Positions 1 through 17,310 of a stretch of 64,000 nt of DNA are shown here, one piece after another. The position numbers and the translations under genes are program-made. Source of the DNA: Gadus chalcogrammus (taxonomy: Eukaryota; Chordata; Actinopteri; Gadiformes; Gadidae). Location of the stretch: NCBI RefSeq assembly GCF_026213295.1, contig NC_079417.1, positions 7,833,384 to 7,897,383 on the forward strand, written 5' to 3'. Under the pieces are notes generated by a model that did no database searches, was not told where the DNA came from, and saw nothing but the letters and a program-made list of their open reading frames with translations. Positions within the stretch are counted from its first letter, which is position 1; each line of letters begins with the position of its first letter.

Positions 1-250
1 GAGAGTTCTCCTGTCTTCAAGATGTGGAGGCTTTCTTATGGACTCGGAGGACCGGAAGACTTGGAGAAAACCGGTGGGACGTAATCCTCGGTTTCCTCGC
101 TTGGTCTGTGGTGCTGCCCTCTGTGGATAAAGTATCTATTGCAGCCTTCAGTAAGGCTCCCCTTGTGGCTATGTATGGTATTTACGGCTAATATGTTTGG
201 TCTTCATTGAGTCTATGTGTGGGTAGCTTAGATTCTTAAAATACGTAACA
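1..250 (-). repeat. 3' LTR, U3 portion, cut by window edge
   Basis: On the minus strand this begins TGTTACGTATTTTAAG directly after the polypurine tract and continues past position 1. It matches 7612-7861 with no difference that I can see. Only the U3 part is in the window. I see no canonical TATA box in the visible part. Confidence 0.92.
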
Positions 251-251
251 G

Positions 252-260
252 TCCCTCCTT
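252..260 (-). promoter_or_regulatory. Polypurine tract (plus-strand primer), copy A
   Basis: On the minus strand AAGGAGGGA lies one base before the TGTTACG start of the LTR, the expected place for the RNase H-resistant primer of plus-strand DNA synthesis. It is one of four copies of this 9-mer in the provirus (also 857-865, 3515-3523 and 4104-4112), and the only one next to the known LTR start. Confidence 0.8.
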
Positions 261-278
261 GGTCATCTCAGATGACCA
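260..278 (-). other. Inverted repeat abutting polypurine tract A
   Basis: TGGTCATCT at 260-268 pairs with AGATGACCA at 270-278, a perfect 9-base inverted repeat around one base. In RNA the innermost pairs would open to form a loop. It touches the polypurine tract. The same arrangement with other stem sequences occurs at the other polypurine copies. Confidence 0.6.
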
Positions 279-350
279 TACAATAATATTTTAAATCATA
301 AACACCATTTACCACACCGAAAACAGTCAAATTATGATCAACACCATCTA

Positions 351-393
351 CCGTTGTGGAAAACTCTTGAATAGAGGGGAAAAACCACAACGG
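351..393 (-). other. Hairpin in 3' noncoding segment
   Basis: CCGTTGTGG (351-359) and CCACAACGG (385-393) form a perfect 9-base-pair stem around a 25-base, A-rich loop. It overlaps the second copy of the 39-base repeat. Confidence 0.5.
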
Positions 394-660
394 GCTCATA
401 ATACTGAAATGGCATCCACCTTGTGGGTCTCATTGGAAATACAGGTCATTATTTAACAATACAACAATGAACATAAATCTTGTTATCATAAAATCACATG
501 GCCAAATATCACACAAACAAAACCACTCATAGAAATCCTGAGCTAATACTTTTGGTTATGTGCTACAAGGCCATACAATTTTCATCATGTGTAAAAGTAA
601 AGTAAAAATTGGTAGACATAATACAATTTTAAAATTTCAAAATAATTGACAAGCTATCAT

Positions 661-790
661 GGATTTGGGGGGTTCAGGTGATCTTCGTGTATTGGTGCGC
701 CGGTTCATGTGGGTGGTTTGGGCATAGATTTGGGGGGTTCAGGTGATCTTCGTGTTTTGGTGCGCCGGTTCATGTGGGTGGTTTTGGGCT
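661..790. repeat. 65-bp tandem duplication
   Basis: Two adjacent units, 661-725 and 726-790, have a period of 65 bases and only a few substitutions. Both contain GTTCAGGTGATCTTCGTG and GGTGCGCCGGTTCATGTG. Located between env and the 3' LTR, it is comparable in position, not in sequence, to duplicated direct repeats or transport elements in some retroviruses. Confidence 0.9.
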
Positions 791-856
791 TGTTATTATT
801 GCAGTCATTGTTTTTTCTGTCGCCGTCTGGCCTGTAATTCATGAACCCAAGACTCG

Positions 857-872
857 TCCCTCCTTGTCAAGG
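857..872 (-). other. Polypurine 9-mer copy D with short inverted repeat
   Basis: AAGGAGGGA is on the minus strand at 865-857. CCTTG (862-866) and CAAGG (868-872) form a small palindrome overlapping it. No LTR start follows, so it is not an obvious functional 3' tract. Confidence 0.4.
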
Positions 873-1150
873 GCTCAACTCAGAGGGGTTACTCCTACAT
901 CATGGGAGCCTTCAAACAGGTTCTCCGTCGTCGTCGTGTCAGTAACAGGTGGCCTGTAAAACAATCGCCTCAAAGAAGATCAACTGTACCATTATTAATG
1001 CAGCGATTCAGAAATAACGAGTTGTACTCATAACCAAACAATACTATATAATAACAAACACAATTCGTCTTGGTGGTTCAATAATTAATTATTCAAGTAA
1101 ATCCAGGATGTTGATTATCTTAAGACACAGGTGCTACAAATGGTGGCATT

Positions 1151-3172
1151 TTATTCTATATATTGTAATTGGATAGGTTCAGGTTCCTCAGGTGGTATCT
1201 CATTGAAGTTCAACGGATTATATCTGATTCCTACGTAAGCATGAATGTCACCTGGCACTTTTGTGGCGCCCAATGCTGTGGTGATCAGCCGATTCAGTAG
1301 CCCTCGTGCGCAGGGAATACAACAGCAGCCGACAACAATTAACACGGCTACTGCCATTATTCCCGCGATGAGTACTGACTGGATCATACCTCTCCACCTA
1401 CCAAACAGGTTCTCCATCCATCCAGCTATTGGGTCACCAATACCGGAGTTCTCGGCCAACTCCAACTTGAGGGATTGCAGTCCAGCCAATGCCCTGGCCA
1501 CGGACCCATCTGGTGCTGTGTTATTGGGGATAAATGTACAACATGTTGTCCCTATCATCCCGCACACCCCTCCTCGTTCTGCTAATAACATATCTAAAGC
1601 TAGCCTATTCTGATAGGTCATCCGGGAGGTGGCATCCAATTGTTCGGACAGTCCTTTGACTGCCTCTTCTGTAAAATTAACAAACCGTTGTTGATTATAG
1701 TATATGTAATTTATCCAGTCAACATTTTTATTAATAGTAGACCACCAAAATAGAACTGATTCAAATCCTGCCGCTACCTGATTCCGGGCTTTATGTTCGT
1801 TGGGGACCCCTCGGGGTACTCCTATTGCGTCTATGTATATGTTTTTATCAAAACTACCCGGGACTGGTGCATACTCTCGTTTCCGACGGGTCAAGTCCGG
1901 GAGACCACCGTTGCTGGATAATGTGAGATCCATCACCGTCTTGCTATCGGGTAAAATGTAGATGGGCATTATTAACTGTATGATTGCGCATGTTCCTGAG
2001 AATTCAAAGGGGAGAACTCCCCTGAGGATCAGACCTCCACAGAACCACCATATATCACTACGGGCACGGGTCATATTGGACAACAATTTTATCTCTCTAG
2101 TGGTGTTACAAGAGTCAAGAGGAAATGATCCCACCTTTCTCCCTGTTCCCCTTCCTGTGATACAATGATAGTCCGGAGTTAAATTAACTTCAAATCTTGG
2201 GGGTAAAGATCTAATCGGGGTCTGAGGATACATGTTATTTAGTCTGGATTTTATTGCAATTGTGCACCCTGGGATGTGGCCGTCCACGAATAATTCCAAT
2301 AGACAAACAAAACCTTGCGGTGAATTATGCGGGGTGATTCTAGCGGGGGCTGTGGTCAAGGAGGGGCGGCCGGCGGCACAGATAATGCAGTTGGTCTTGC
2401 CCTGGGCCCGGGCCGTGTAGTTCATCCATTTTAACCACATGTTCTGATCAAGCTCACCCGTCTTTACCTCCCAATATTCTTCGTGCGTCCCTCCATTTGG
2501 GTGCACTACCGGGGGTGGTGAGAGATGAGGCGCTCCTAAGGAATCATACGTCCCTCTAGATGGAAATTTATTGGGACCGCATGCAACTCCTGATAGATGG
2601 ATAACTACCTTTAGGTCCTCCCCATAAGTATCCGCCCTTAACGTTAGAAAAACCAGGCCTTTGTCTGTCTTATGAGATCTGTTTTCGGGAATGAGTAAAT
2701 CTGCCCTTAGCTTTATGAATATTGACTCTCCCTTGACTGCTAGACCATTATTGCTCCAGACTTCTTTATAGCCATATAATCTTCTGGTAAGGGAGATTCC
2801 CTTTTGGATTTCCTTGTAGTTGGACCTCAGGGGATAATAGCCCTCCTTGTACCCAGGATGGGTAAGCCACGACGCCTGAAACCACGCCCCGCAGGAATAA
2901 TCTCTCATGTAGCTACCGTCTCGTCTGGTGCTTACGCACATGTACTTTTCTGCCTGGTAGACCTGGTCCTTCCTGGTCCCACAGGGCAGCATATCACAAA
3001 AATTCAGCTCAAAGATACTTTCTATCCCTCGACAGTACCTTAACGAGACCTGACCTGTTGTTGTTGGTTTAGGCGGTGGGTACCTGGCGATGTTGTCTCC
3101 CGCTCCTTCTTGGAACAGGACTACCAGAAGGAATCCTACCAGGTACTTTCCTAAGGGCACGCTGTGGCCCAT
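1151..3172 (-). CDS. env: Retroviral envelope glycoprotein (gammaretrovirus-like)
   Basis: An intact 673-residue open frame starts with ATG and ends in TAA. It encodes the envelope precursor, normally cleaved into a receptor-binding surface subunit and a membrane-anchored fusion subunit. Visible features are: a hydrophobic signal peptide (about 8-21); a CXXC motif (C262-C265) in the surface subunit; a furin-type RRKR site (429-432); an immunosuppressive-domain-like stretch (about 521-536) followed by CX6CC (C537, C544, C545); a membrane span (about 596-618) running into a cysteine cluster; and a 55-residue tail with YNPL (651-654). CXXC with CX6CC is typical of gamma-type envelopes whose subunits are disulfide linked. 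Seven N-glycosylation sequons are visible (164, 251, 330, 356, 366, 499, 550). The residues right after the cleavage site are not a simple hydrophobic fusion peptide. The first 104 bases overlap the pol remnant in another frame, as in gammaretroviruses. The intact frame beside a deleted gag-pol suggests a young copy or selection on env. Confidence 0.95.
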   Translation of the reverse strand: MGHSVPLGKYLVGFLLVVLFQEGAGDNIARYPPPKPTTTGQVSLRYCRGIESIFELNFCDMLPCGTRKDQVYQAEKYMCVSTRRDGSYMRDYSCGAWFQASWLTHPGYKEGYYPLRSNYKEIQKGISLTRRLYGYKEVWSNNGLAVKGESIFIKLRADLLIPENRSHKTDKGLVFLTLRADTYGEDLKVVIHLSGVACGPNKFPSRGTYDSLGAPHLSPPPVVHPNGGTHEEYWEVKTGELDQNMWLKWMNYTARAQGKTNCIICAAGRPSLTTAPARITPHNSPQGFVCLLELFVDGHIPGCTIAIKSRLNNMYPQTPIRSLPPRFEVNLTPDYHCITGRGTGRKVGSFPLDSCNTTREIKLLSNMTRARSDIWWFCGGLILRGVLPFEFSGTCAIIQLIMPIYILPDSKTVMDLTLSSNGGLPDLTRRKREYAPVPGSFDKNIYIDAIGVPRGVPNEHKARNQVAAGFESVLFWWSTINKNVDWINYIYYNQQRFVNFTEEAVKGLSEQLDATSRMTYQNRLALDMLLAERGGVCGMIGTTCCTFIPNNTAPDGSVARALAGLQSLKLELAENSGIGDPIAGWMENLFGRWRGMIQSVLIAGIMAVAVLIVVGCCCIPCARGLLNRLITTALGATKVPGDIHAYVGIRYNPLNFNEIPPEEPEPIQLQYIE

Positions 3173-3490
3173 CGTCTTGGGATGAGGGGTGTTTGTACTT
3201 GGCTTGGAGTGCAGCTAGGTCGGTCAGGGTCTCAGTCCACGATCTGCCAGGAGTATCTGCTTTGCGGCACCGGCTCAGGTGGTGCCACTGGGCCCCACGT
3301 CGGTCCTCTACAGAAACAGAAAAGGGTTTGGCCAAGAATACCTTGTATGGCCCCTTCCACCGGTCTTCTAGGTCTTTCGATGGTGTTTTTTCACCCAGAT
3401 CCACTCGCCAGGTGTCACCGACGTTGGTGAAGGATTCTCTGGATCGGACGGCTTCTGGTCTGTGATCTGTCTTGCTACACAACTTTCAAT
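3069..3490 (-). pseudogene. pol: pol 3' remnant: integrase C-terminal domain
   Basis: The frame opens just after an in-frame TGA near 3488 and has no ATG, so it is a fragment rather than a gene. Residues 20-75 from the TTG at 3482 carry the features of the gammaretroviral integrase C-terminal domain: VGDTW, then RWKGPYKVF (the GPY/F module), then a WHHLSRCRKA ending. This domain binds DNA during integration. The catalytic core with its DDE residues, reverse transcriptase and RNase H are not seen upstream. The last 104 bases overlap the env start in a different frame, the normal gammaretroviral arrangement, so the deletion that removed gag-pol ended just upstream of this point. The tail of about 60 residues is basic and proline-rich. 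Confidence 0.85.
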
Positions 3491-3514
3491 CCTTGATTTA
3501 ATATTCACACTACA

Positions 3515-3546
3515 TCCCTCCTTGCGCATTGCTTCAGCCATGCGCA
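3515..3546 (-). other. Polypurine 9-mer copy B with inverted repeat
   Basis: AAGGAGGGA is on the minus strand at 3523-3515, followed directly by TGTAGTGTG. TGCGCAT (3523-3529) pairs perfectly with ATGCGCA (3540-3546) around a 10-base loop. It lies about 30 bases upstream of the pol remnant. Confidence 0.5.
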
Positions 3547-4103
3547 TTAAAATTAACCAATCCTAACCATTTCTTATTTTGGTATTTTGGACCTCGTCAG
3601 GTCTGTTGAACTATGCATTTCTACCGCTTGTCCTCAGGATCCTCTATTGGGGGGGACTCCTCTATTGGAGGTTATCCCAGAACTCTTCTAATAAGAATCC
3701 CCAGGCCTGGATAACCCCGGATTTCTGTGGACGAGCGGTATGCACGCTATGGACAACTTTAAAGGCTAACCGTTCATGATGTGGAGTCTAGCTATTTTAA
3801 GATCACTGTGTAACTGCCGTACAGGGATCTGGTTGATGCAAGACCTCTGGGTTGGTGCCCTTTTGTAGGCTTCTAGTTTCTGGAATCCGGCTTTCCTAAT
3901 TGTCGAATACAAGATAATGCATTCATATTGTGGTACGATATTATATCTATTGCAATCGCTCCAACGGAAGCAATAGTTGACCTTTGAACATTTCACGCAG
4001 TGTTTATTCGTATGTAGTAGCTGATTATAGCAGAATTTAAGCCATGTACATTTAATATTCGCAAAAAACGTATTGTAATTGTGTCTACCGCAGTTGAGCT
4101 AAC

Positions 4104-4139
4104 TCCCTCCTTGGGCACCGTTTAAAACCATGTGCACCA
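4104..4139 (-). other. Polypurine 9-mer copy C with inverted repeat
   Basis: AAGGAGGGA is on the minus strand at 4112-4104. TGGGCAC (4112-4118) pairs with GTGCACCA (4132-4139) with one bulged A. The stem starts at the same base relative to the polypurine tract as in copies A and B, but the sequence differs. Confidence 0.45.
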
Positions 4140-4271
4140 TTTATTAATACAACATATTATTCTAGCAGTTGAACCCCGTGTCTATTTGAACCAGCCTGGT
4201 TCTCTATCTGTCTTGCTATACAAAACGCATGTATAATAGACAGAAGTGTTCAGCAACCTGAAAAAATAATT

Positions 4272-4590
4272 ACTGTCAGTGTCTGGCATTCGTTCTTATA
4301 CTGCCATTTCCTGGAGAGAGAAAGAATTAAGATCAATGCAGAGAAGTAAAAAGATGAGTGTTTGGCAACTATAATGCTTGTGTTGCCACCTCCTAAAGAG
4401 AAAAGAGAATTAATATTTTATGCACAGAAGTAAAATGATGATGATGGGCAACTGATCGTTACCTTCCTGATTAGAAAAGAGAATATTTGTAGTAATGTTA
4501 ACGATTAAAATGATGAATGTCGGGCATCCATTACTGCTCGGGTTGCCAAGGCCTGACGAGAAAAGAGAACAAATTTATTACAAATGCAAG
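4272..4590 (-). repeat. Four diverged tandem units, each with a 3' splice-site consensus
   Basis: Four units of about 74-86 bases are strongly diverged but share a layout. On the minus strand each has a pyrimidine tract ending in AG followed by G: TTCTTTCTCTCTCCAG (AG at 4312-4311), TTCTCTTTTCTCTTTAG (4394-4393), TTCTCTTTTCTAATCAG (4468-4467) and TTCTCTTTTCTCGTCAG (4554-4553). Next to each site is a small inverted repeat, for example GGCAAC with GTTGCC at 4364-4386. AT-rich sequence able to hold a branch point precedes the tract. The units lie upstream of env in the transcript, where an acceptor for a spliced env message is needed. Splicing itself is inferred. Confidence 0.6.
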
Positions 4591-5426
4591 AGATCGGCTA
4601 CTTGGAAAGTTGGGGGGACGTCTAGTTGGGACTAATAATAGTTATATACTTGTGGTACATTTGGAGATGTTGAGATGTAATTGGGAATAATCTCGTGTTA
4701 ACGAGTAGGCGGCACTACCAAGAACTACAAATATGGCTGCGGTGCATACTACATACGTATCAGCCGACTACAGAAACTTCTGAGTTCTATCTGTCCGGCT
4801 GAACACTGTGGTACCTTATGGCATAAGGCTACCACTTAACCGCATTTTGCGCTCTCAGTACACTTTCTCCGCGCTGTGTGTACATGTATATATAAAAGTT
4901 ATCGTTGTTAAAAATAGCGACACAGAGAGAGATGTGTCGTGGGAGAGGCTGGGGGGGTGGTCTTTATGATGAGGGTTTAGAGGGAGGAAGATTGGTGGTG
5001 GGGGATGGGGTTCATTAAGACAGTGGAGGAGGAGATTGGAACTCTCGTTAATGTTCTTTTGTGGCTCGATCTTCACAGAGACCGATAGTGGAGGACCTTA
5101 CCTCGCACCCATAACCATGAACAATCTTTAACTACAAGTACTCAAAACGACGCCAGTGGGGCATTAAAGACAAAGCTATTCTGTGGGGGGGGGGGGGGGG
5201 GGGGGTCTTTATGTGGGGGGTGGGAGATAGGGACTAAAGGATGGGGAAGGAATTTAAAGGGTGAGGGAGGGCCTACCTTTAGACAGGCAGGCAGACAGAG
5301 AGAAAGAGCGAGGAGTTGGGAGTTACAAGATTGTACAACGTTAATTACTCTTCAATATTCCGTATTGAATCTGTGGAACAACCTTCCTGGTTGCCCAAAA
5401 GCAATATGTCTGTACAAACAAAGTGG
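4591..5426. other. Noncoding interior, G-rich on plus strand
   Basis: From about 4930 the plus strand becomes G- and purine-rich, with loosely repeated GGGG-TGGTCTTTATG and GGATGGGG motifs (4951-5010, 5180-5260). It includes a run of 21 G at 5185-5205. The viral RNA would be C/U-rich here. No coding is seen. Confidence 0.5.
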
Positions 5427-5433
5427 AGAGAGA

Positions 5434-5539
5434 GTGAGTGAGTGAGTATCAAAGTGAGTGAGTGAGTGAGTGAGTGAGTGAGTGAGTGAGTGAGTATCAA
5501 AGTGAGTGAGTGAGTGAGTGAGTGAGTGAGTGAGTGAGA
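5434..5539. repeat. (GTGA)n tetranucleotide array with two TATCAAA interruptions
   Basis: GAGT/GTGA units fill the interval. TATCAAA interrupts at about 5447 and again at about 5495, 48 bases apart, so a block containing the interruption was itself duplicated. Confidence 0.92.
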
Positions 5540-5854
5540 GGGGGGAAGAGGAAGAGGGAGCGGGGGAGAGAGAGCGAGAGAGACAGTGAGTGAGAGAGAG
5601 AGAGAGGGGGAGGTTAGGTGGGGGTCGCGGCACAGGGGCTGCGAAGTACTAAGAGTGTTTGGGTTTTTCGGAATTCACAACTTATTTATCGATAAAGAAA
5701 CTTTTCTTGATTTCTATCTGAACGACAAAAGGCTGTGATAACCTATTACTATATCCAACACTTAAATGACCAAGCACACACTATTCGCACGTCGTGCTGT
5801 GAGTGTACCCGTCAATAAACAGTATTCAATGGGATGGGGACAGGGATCTGCAAC

Positions 5855-6120
5855 AGGACCTGCGGAGAGGGTGGAGATAAGGTGGAGAAGTGAAAAAATA
5901 ACGGGGGGTGGGGGGCTTTTACTCCAGGACCTGCGGAGAGAGATGAAAGTGGTGTGAAGGGGGTTTACAATAGGATGTGGGGACAAGGACAGAAGGGTGG
6001 GGAGGGGGGGGTGAGTTTACGATAGGATATGTGATATTAAGACAAAGGGATGGGGAGAGGGGGGTGAGTTTACGATAGGATATGGGATATTGGGATAAAA
6101 GGATGGGGAGGGGAGGGTGG
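5855..6120. repeat. G-rich minisatellite inside the provirus
   Basis: AGGACCTGCGGAGAG occurs at 5855-5869 and 5926-5940. After it come three units of 52-53 bases anchored on GTTTAC-ATAGGAT (starting 5963, 6015 and 6068), each followed by GACA-or-GATAA-AAGG-TGGGGAG. A weaker fourth unit may follow at 6120-6180. Confidence 0.8.
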
Positions 6121-6352
6121 TCTGACGACCGGATCTTTAGAGACAGGGACAGAAGGGTTTGGGGTTATCAAAGGGGTTTTCTAGGGTATGGGAGAAAAAG
6201 TACAACAACTATTCGAGTTGTTCCAGTCCTACCGGACTGCGCAACCAGGCCACAAGATAGCACCGGCACCGAGAGATAGAGATCTGCTTTTGCCTAGGTC
6301 AGAGGTTATGAGTCTTAACAAAAGACTGACCATTCATCTCCTACCGACTTGC

Positions 6353-7396
<1,044 letters not shown>

Positions 7397-7412
7397 ACGT
7401 CGGGGTCAACCA
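7397..7412 (-). promoter_or_regulatory. Primer-binding-site candidate, tRNA-Trp type
   Basis: The plus strand reads ACGTCGGGGTCAACCA, which matches the 3' end of vertebrate tRNA-Trp (ACGTCGGGGTCACCA) apart from one extra A. The minus strand would therefore bind tRNA-Trp to start reverse transcription. Seven bases separate it from the nearest TG/CA LTR boundary (7420), longer than the usual zero to a few, so the exact boundary is uncertain. Confidence 0.55.
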
Positions 7413-7419
7413 ATTATCA

Positions 7420-7861
7420 TGTTCTTCAAGGAAAGAGGGGTCGAATCCAAAGGAATAGCTTTAAAGAGATACTTTATTTGTATAAAGTATTTTCGGTATG
7501 GTAAACTGATGCTCTGAAGTTAAGAGAGATTGAAGATGTGCCTTAGCACGTGCGAGAGTGTTCTCCTAGCTAATCCAAGACACTAACCCACCGGTATCCT
7601 AGCTTAGCTTTGAGAGTTCTCCTGTCTTCAAGATGTGGAGGCTTTCTTATGGACTCGGAGGACCGGAAGACTTGGAGAAAACCGGTGGGACGTAATCCTC
7701 GGTTTCCTCGCTTGGTCTGTGGTGCTGCCCTCTGTGGATAAAGTATCTATTGCAGCCTTCAGTAAGGCTCCCCTTGTGGCTATGTATGGTATTTACGGCT
7801 AATATGTTTGGTCTTCATTGAGTCTATGTGTGGGTAGCTTAGATTCTTAAAATACGTAACA
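7420..7861 (-). repeat. 5' LTR, about 442 bp
   Basis: The outer boundary is firm: the direct repeat with 1-250 stops at 7861, where the minus strand starts TGTTACG. The inner boundary at 7420 is inferred from the nearest TG next to the primer-site candidate. 7612-7861 matches the left LTR exactly by eye; 7420-7611 has no partner in the window. The host flank begins TAGGGCATTT. Confidence 0.75.
7473..7478 (-). terminator. LTR polyadenylation signal AATAAA
   Basis: AATAAA is on the minus strand (ACAAATAAAGTATC), inside the inferred LTR and about 50 bases before its inner end. This is where the R/U5 part of a retroviral LTR carries its signal. Confidence 0.5.
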
Positions 7862-15789
<7,928 letters not shown>

Positions 15790-15903
15790 GGCCCAATCCC
15801 ATTTCTACCCCTTACCCCTTCCCCTTACCCCTCCCCCTTGTTTTGAAGGGGTAAGGGAAAGGGGGGAAGGGGAAGGGGTAAGGGGTAGAAATGGGATTGG
15901 GCC
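15790..15903. mobile_element. 114-bp hairpin element (MITE-like)
   Basis: A nearly perfect inverted repeat: GGCCCAATCCCATTTCTACC at the left is mirrored by GGTAGAAATGGGATTGGGCC at the right. CCCTTACCCC-rich arms meet at a short TGTTTTG loop. ATA flanks both sides (CATATA|GGCCC and GGGCC|ATAGTG), a possible target duplication. It looks like a non-autonomous DNA transposon of fish. The superfamily cannot be fixed from sequence alone. Confidence 0.65.
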
Positions 15904-17228
15904 ATAGTGCACCCCAGGGACCATTTTGGTATTTTATTTGTTTTTACAGCGAGCGCTGGAGAGACCCTAACCTCATTCCCTAAAACCACCCCGCCCCAAA
16001 TATTCCCCCTCATACCCGGACCACTCCCCCCCCAAGCCGCCTCTCACATCCAGCCTTGACACCCAGTCCCGTTCCATCACAGGAATATCACAAGCATTAG
16101 CACCCATAAGGACTGTGAACGGTTCCACTGCGGAGCGTGGTTTGATTATTACGTACACAATTCCTTTGTGTAATCTGTGTACTTTTTTAAAGACTAATTT
16201 AAACCACAAAGCCATTTGTTTCAATCCGCTCTCCGCTTTTTAATTTAAATTTTGTATAAACAAGACTTTTCAAGGGCAGTCAGCAGCAGCGGCATGTTTT
16301 GAATAACCAACAGCAGCTCTCGCCTGAGGCTTCCCACCCTATAAAAATGTGCTCATTCGCAAGCTTAACGCTAGCAGATGACCCGAATAACAATTTTAGC
16401 TATGCTGTATCGGTCAGTACTTTATGCAAGCATTTTCTTAAATGCATTCATTGCGTATGCTTAATGCAGTCAAAACATCCGCTTTAAGCCGACTGGTGTT
16501 TTGAATTAAAACGATTAGCATTGACTGAGAACGAAACCTGTGTGCCCGAGGCGATTCATTAAAAGCAGTGCTGAAGGTTCCTTCAGCACGCGGTCCTGGC
16601 TAACTCCACTAGACCAGGGGGGCTAGCGCTGCCAGGGGTTGGGGTTTGATTGATTCCCTCTGGGGCCACCCATGAAAACACACACTCATGTTGGACACTT
16701 TTGATAAAAGCATCCACCCAATGGCATGTTTATAGACTTCAAGGTGTTGGGTGTAGCATAGTGACTCTGATTCAATCCCCCATGTCCACAGCCAGCCTGT
16801 CAGTAAACTTGAGCAAGAAGTCTAGCCACCTGCTCCATAATGACCTGTATTTGAATAAATAAAGTGTCTTCTCAATGACTTAATAGTAATAACTAGTATG
16901 TATTTAAAATAAGTCAGGGTATCACCGTGCTATAATACAGTCATCATGGGATTCATGGCATGGAAGCAAGCACTCCATTGTAAAAAAAAACTTTAATTTG
17001 GTAACATTATCAGAGCAAGCTGCAGAAGGACGGCATATTGGTAAATCTTAGTGGACGAAAATAACGGTAGCGTCGGCGACTAAATTAGTTTCATTCGGAA
17101 ACTTCATGAATACAAATTGCATGGCTGTGTTCGCTAATAAGAGGTCCAGACGGCAGAGATGGCTAACCAAGATGGACAGAATAACTAATTAAATGTACAT
17201 ATGGCCTAGCATTAGACCTCATCTATCT
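15904..17228. other. Intergenic DNA with SINE fragments
   Basis: Near 16640-16860 lie tRNA-promoter-like pieces (GGGTTTGATTGATTCCC; GTAGCATAGTG and GATTCAATCCCC) and a tail TGATAAAAGCATCCACCCAATGGCATG, resembling the common fish SINE tail. No host exon is seen. Confidence 0.35.
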
Positions 17229-17251
17229 CTCTCCCGCTCTCCCTCTCTCGT

Positions 17252-17283
<32 letters not shown>

Positions 17284-17310
17284 CCTCCCTCCAACCCTCC
17301 CTCCCTCCCT
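17229..17310. repeat. Imperfect CT/CCCT repeat
   Basis: CT dinucleotides passing into CCCT units. Confidence 0.85.

Larger units (their letters stand above)
261..1150 (-). other. Env-to-LTR 3' noncoding segment
   Basis: About 890 bases separate the env stop from the LTR, and no coding is apparent. The segment contains two diverged 39-base repeats (around 301-378, sharing AACACCAT), a 9-base-stem inverted repeat (351-393), an exact-length 65-base tandem duplication (661-790), and an internal copy of the polypurine 9-mer (857-865) overlapping CCTTG-T-CAAGG. Such a long repeat-bearing 3' segment could hold RNA export or stability signals, but that is inference. Confidence 0.6.
3483..4270 (-). 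other. Noncoding provirus interior, hairpin-rich
   Basis: No gag or pol coding is recognisable. The interval holds polypurine copies B and C with their inverted repeats, and a further 7-base-stem inverted repeat (CTATTGC 3947-3953 with GCAATAG 3970-3976). A short segment at 4203-4224 resembles 3462-3487: on the minus strand both read nearly AGCAAGACAGAT, and both can be translated as SKTD. This hints at an internal duplication near the gag-pol deletion edge. Confidence 0.5.

Noticed and set aside
1245..1613. 122-codon plus-strand frame inside env
   Set aside because: Shadow of the env coding strand. The other plus-strand frames at 1962-3465 are the same.
3515..3523. Second provirus whose LTR starts at TGTAGTGTG after polypurine copy B
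   Set aside because: The sequence runs into the pol remnant within about 30 bases, leaving no room for an LTR, and no second copy of it exists in the window.
4272..4590. CRISPR-like repeat array
   Set aside because: The DNA is eukaryotic, units are long and diverged, and there are no unique spacers between identical repeats.
16640..16862. Functional tRNA gene
   Set aside because: A- and B-box-like pieces are wrongly spaced and no cloverleaf can be drawn; more likely SINE debris.
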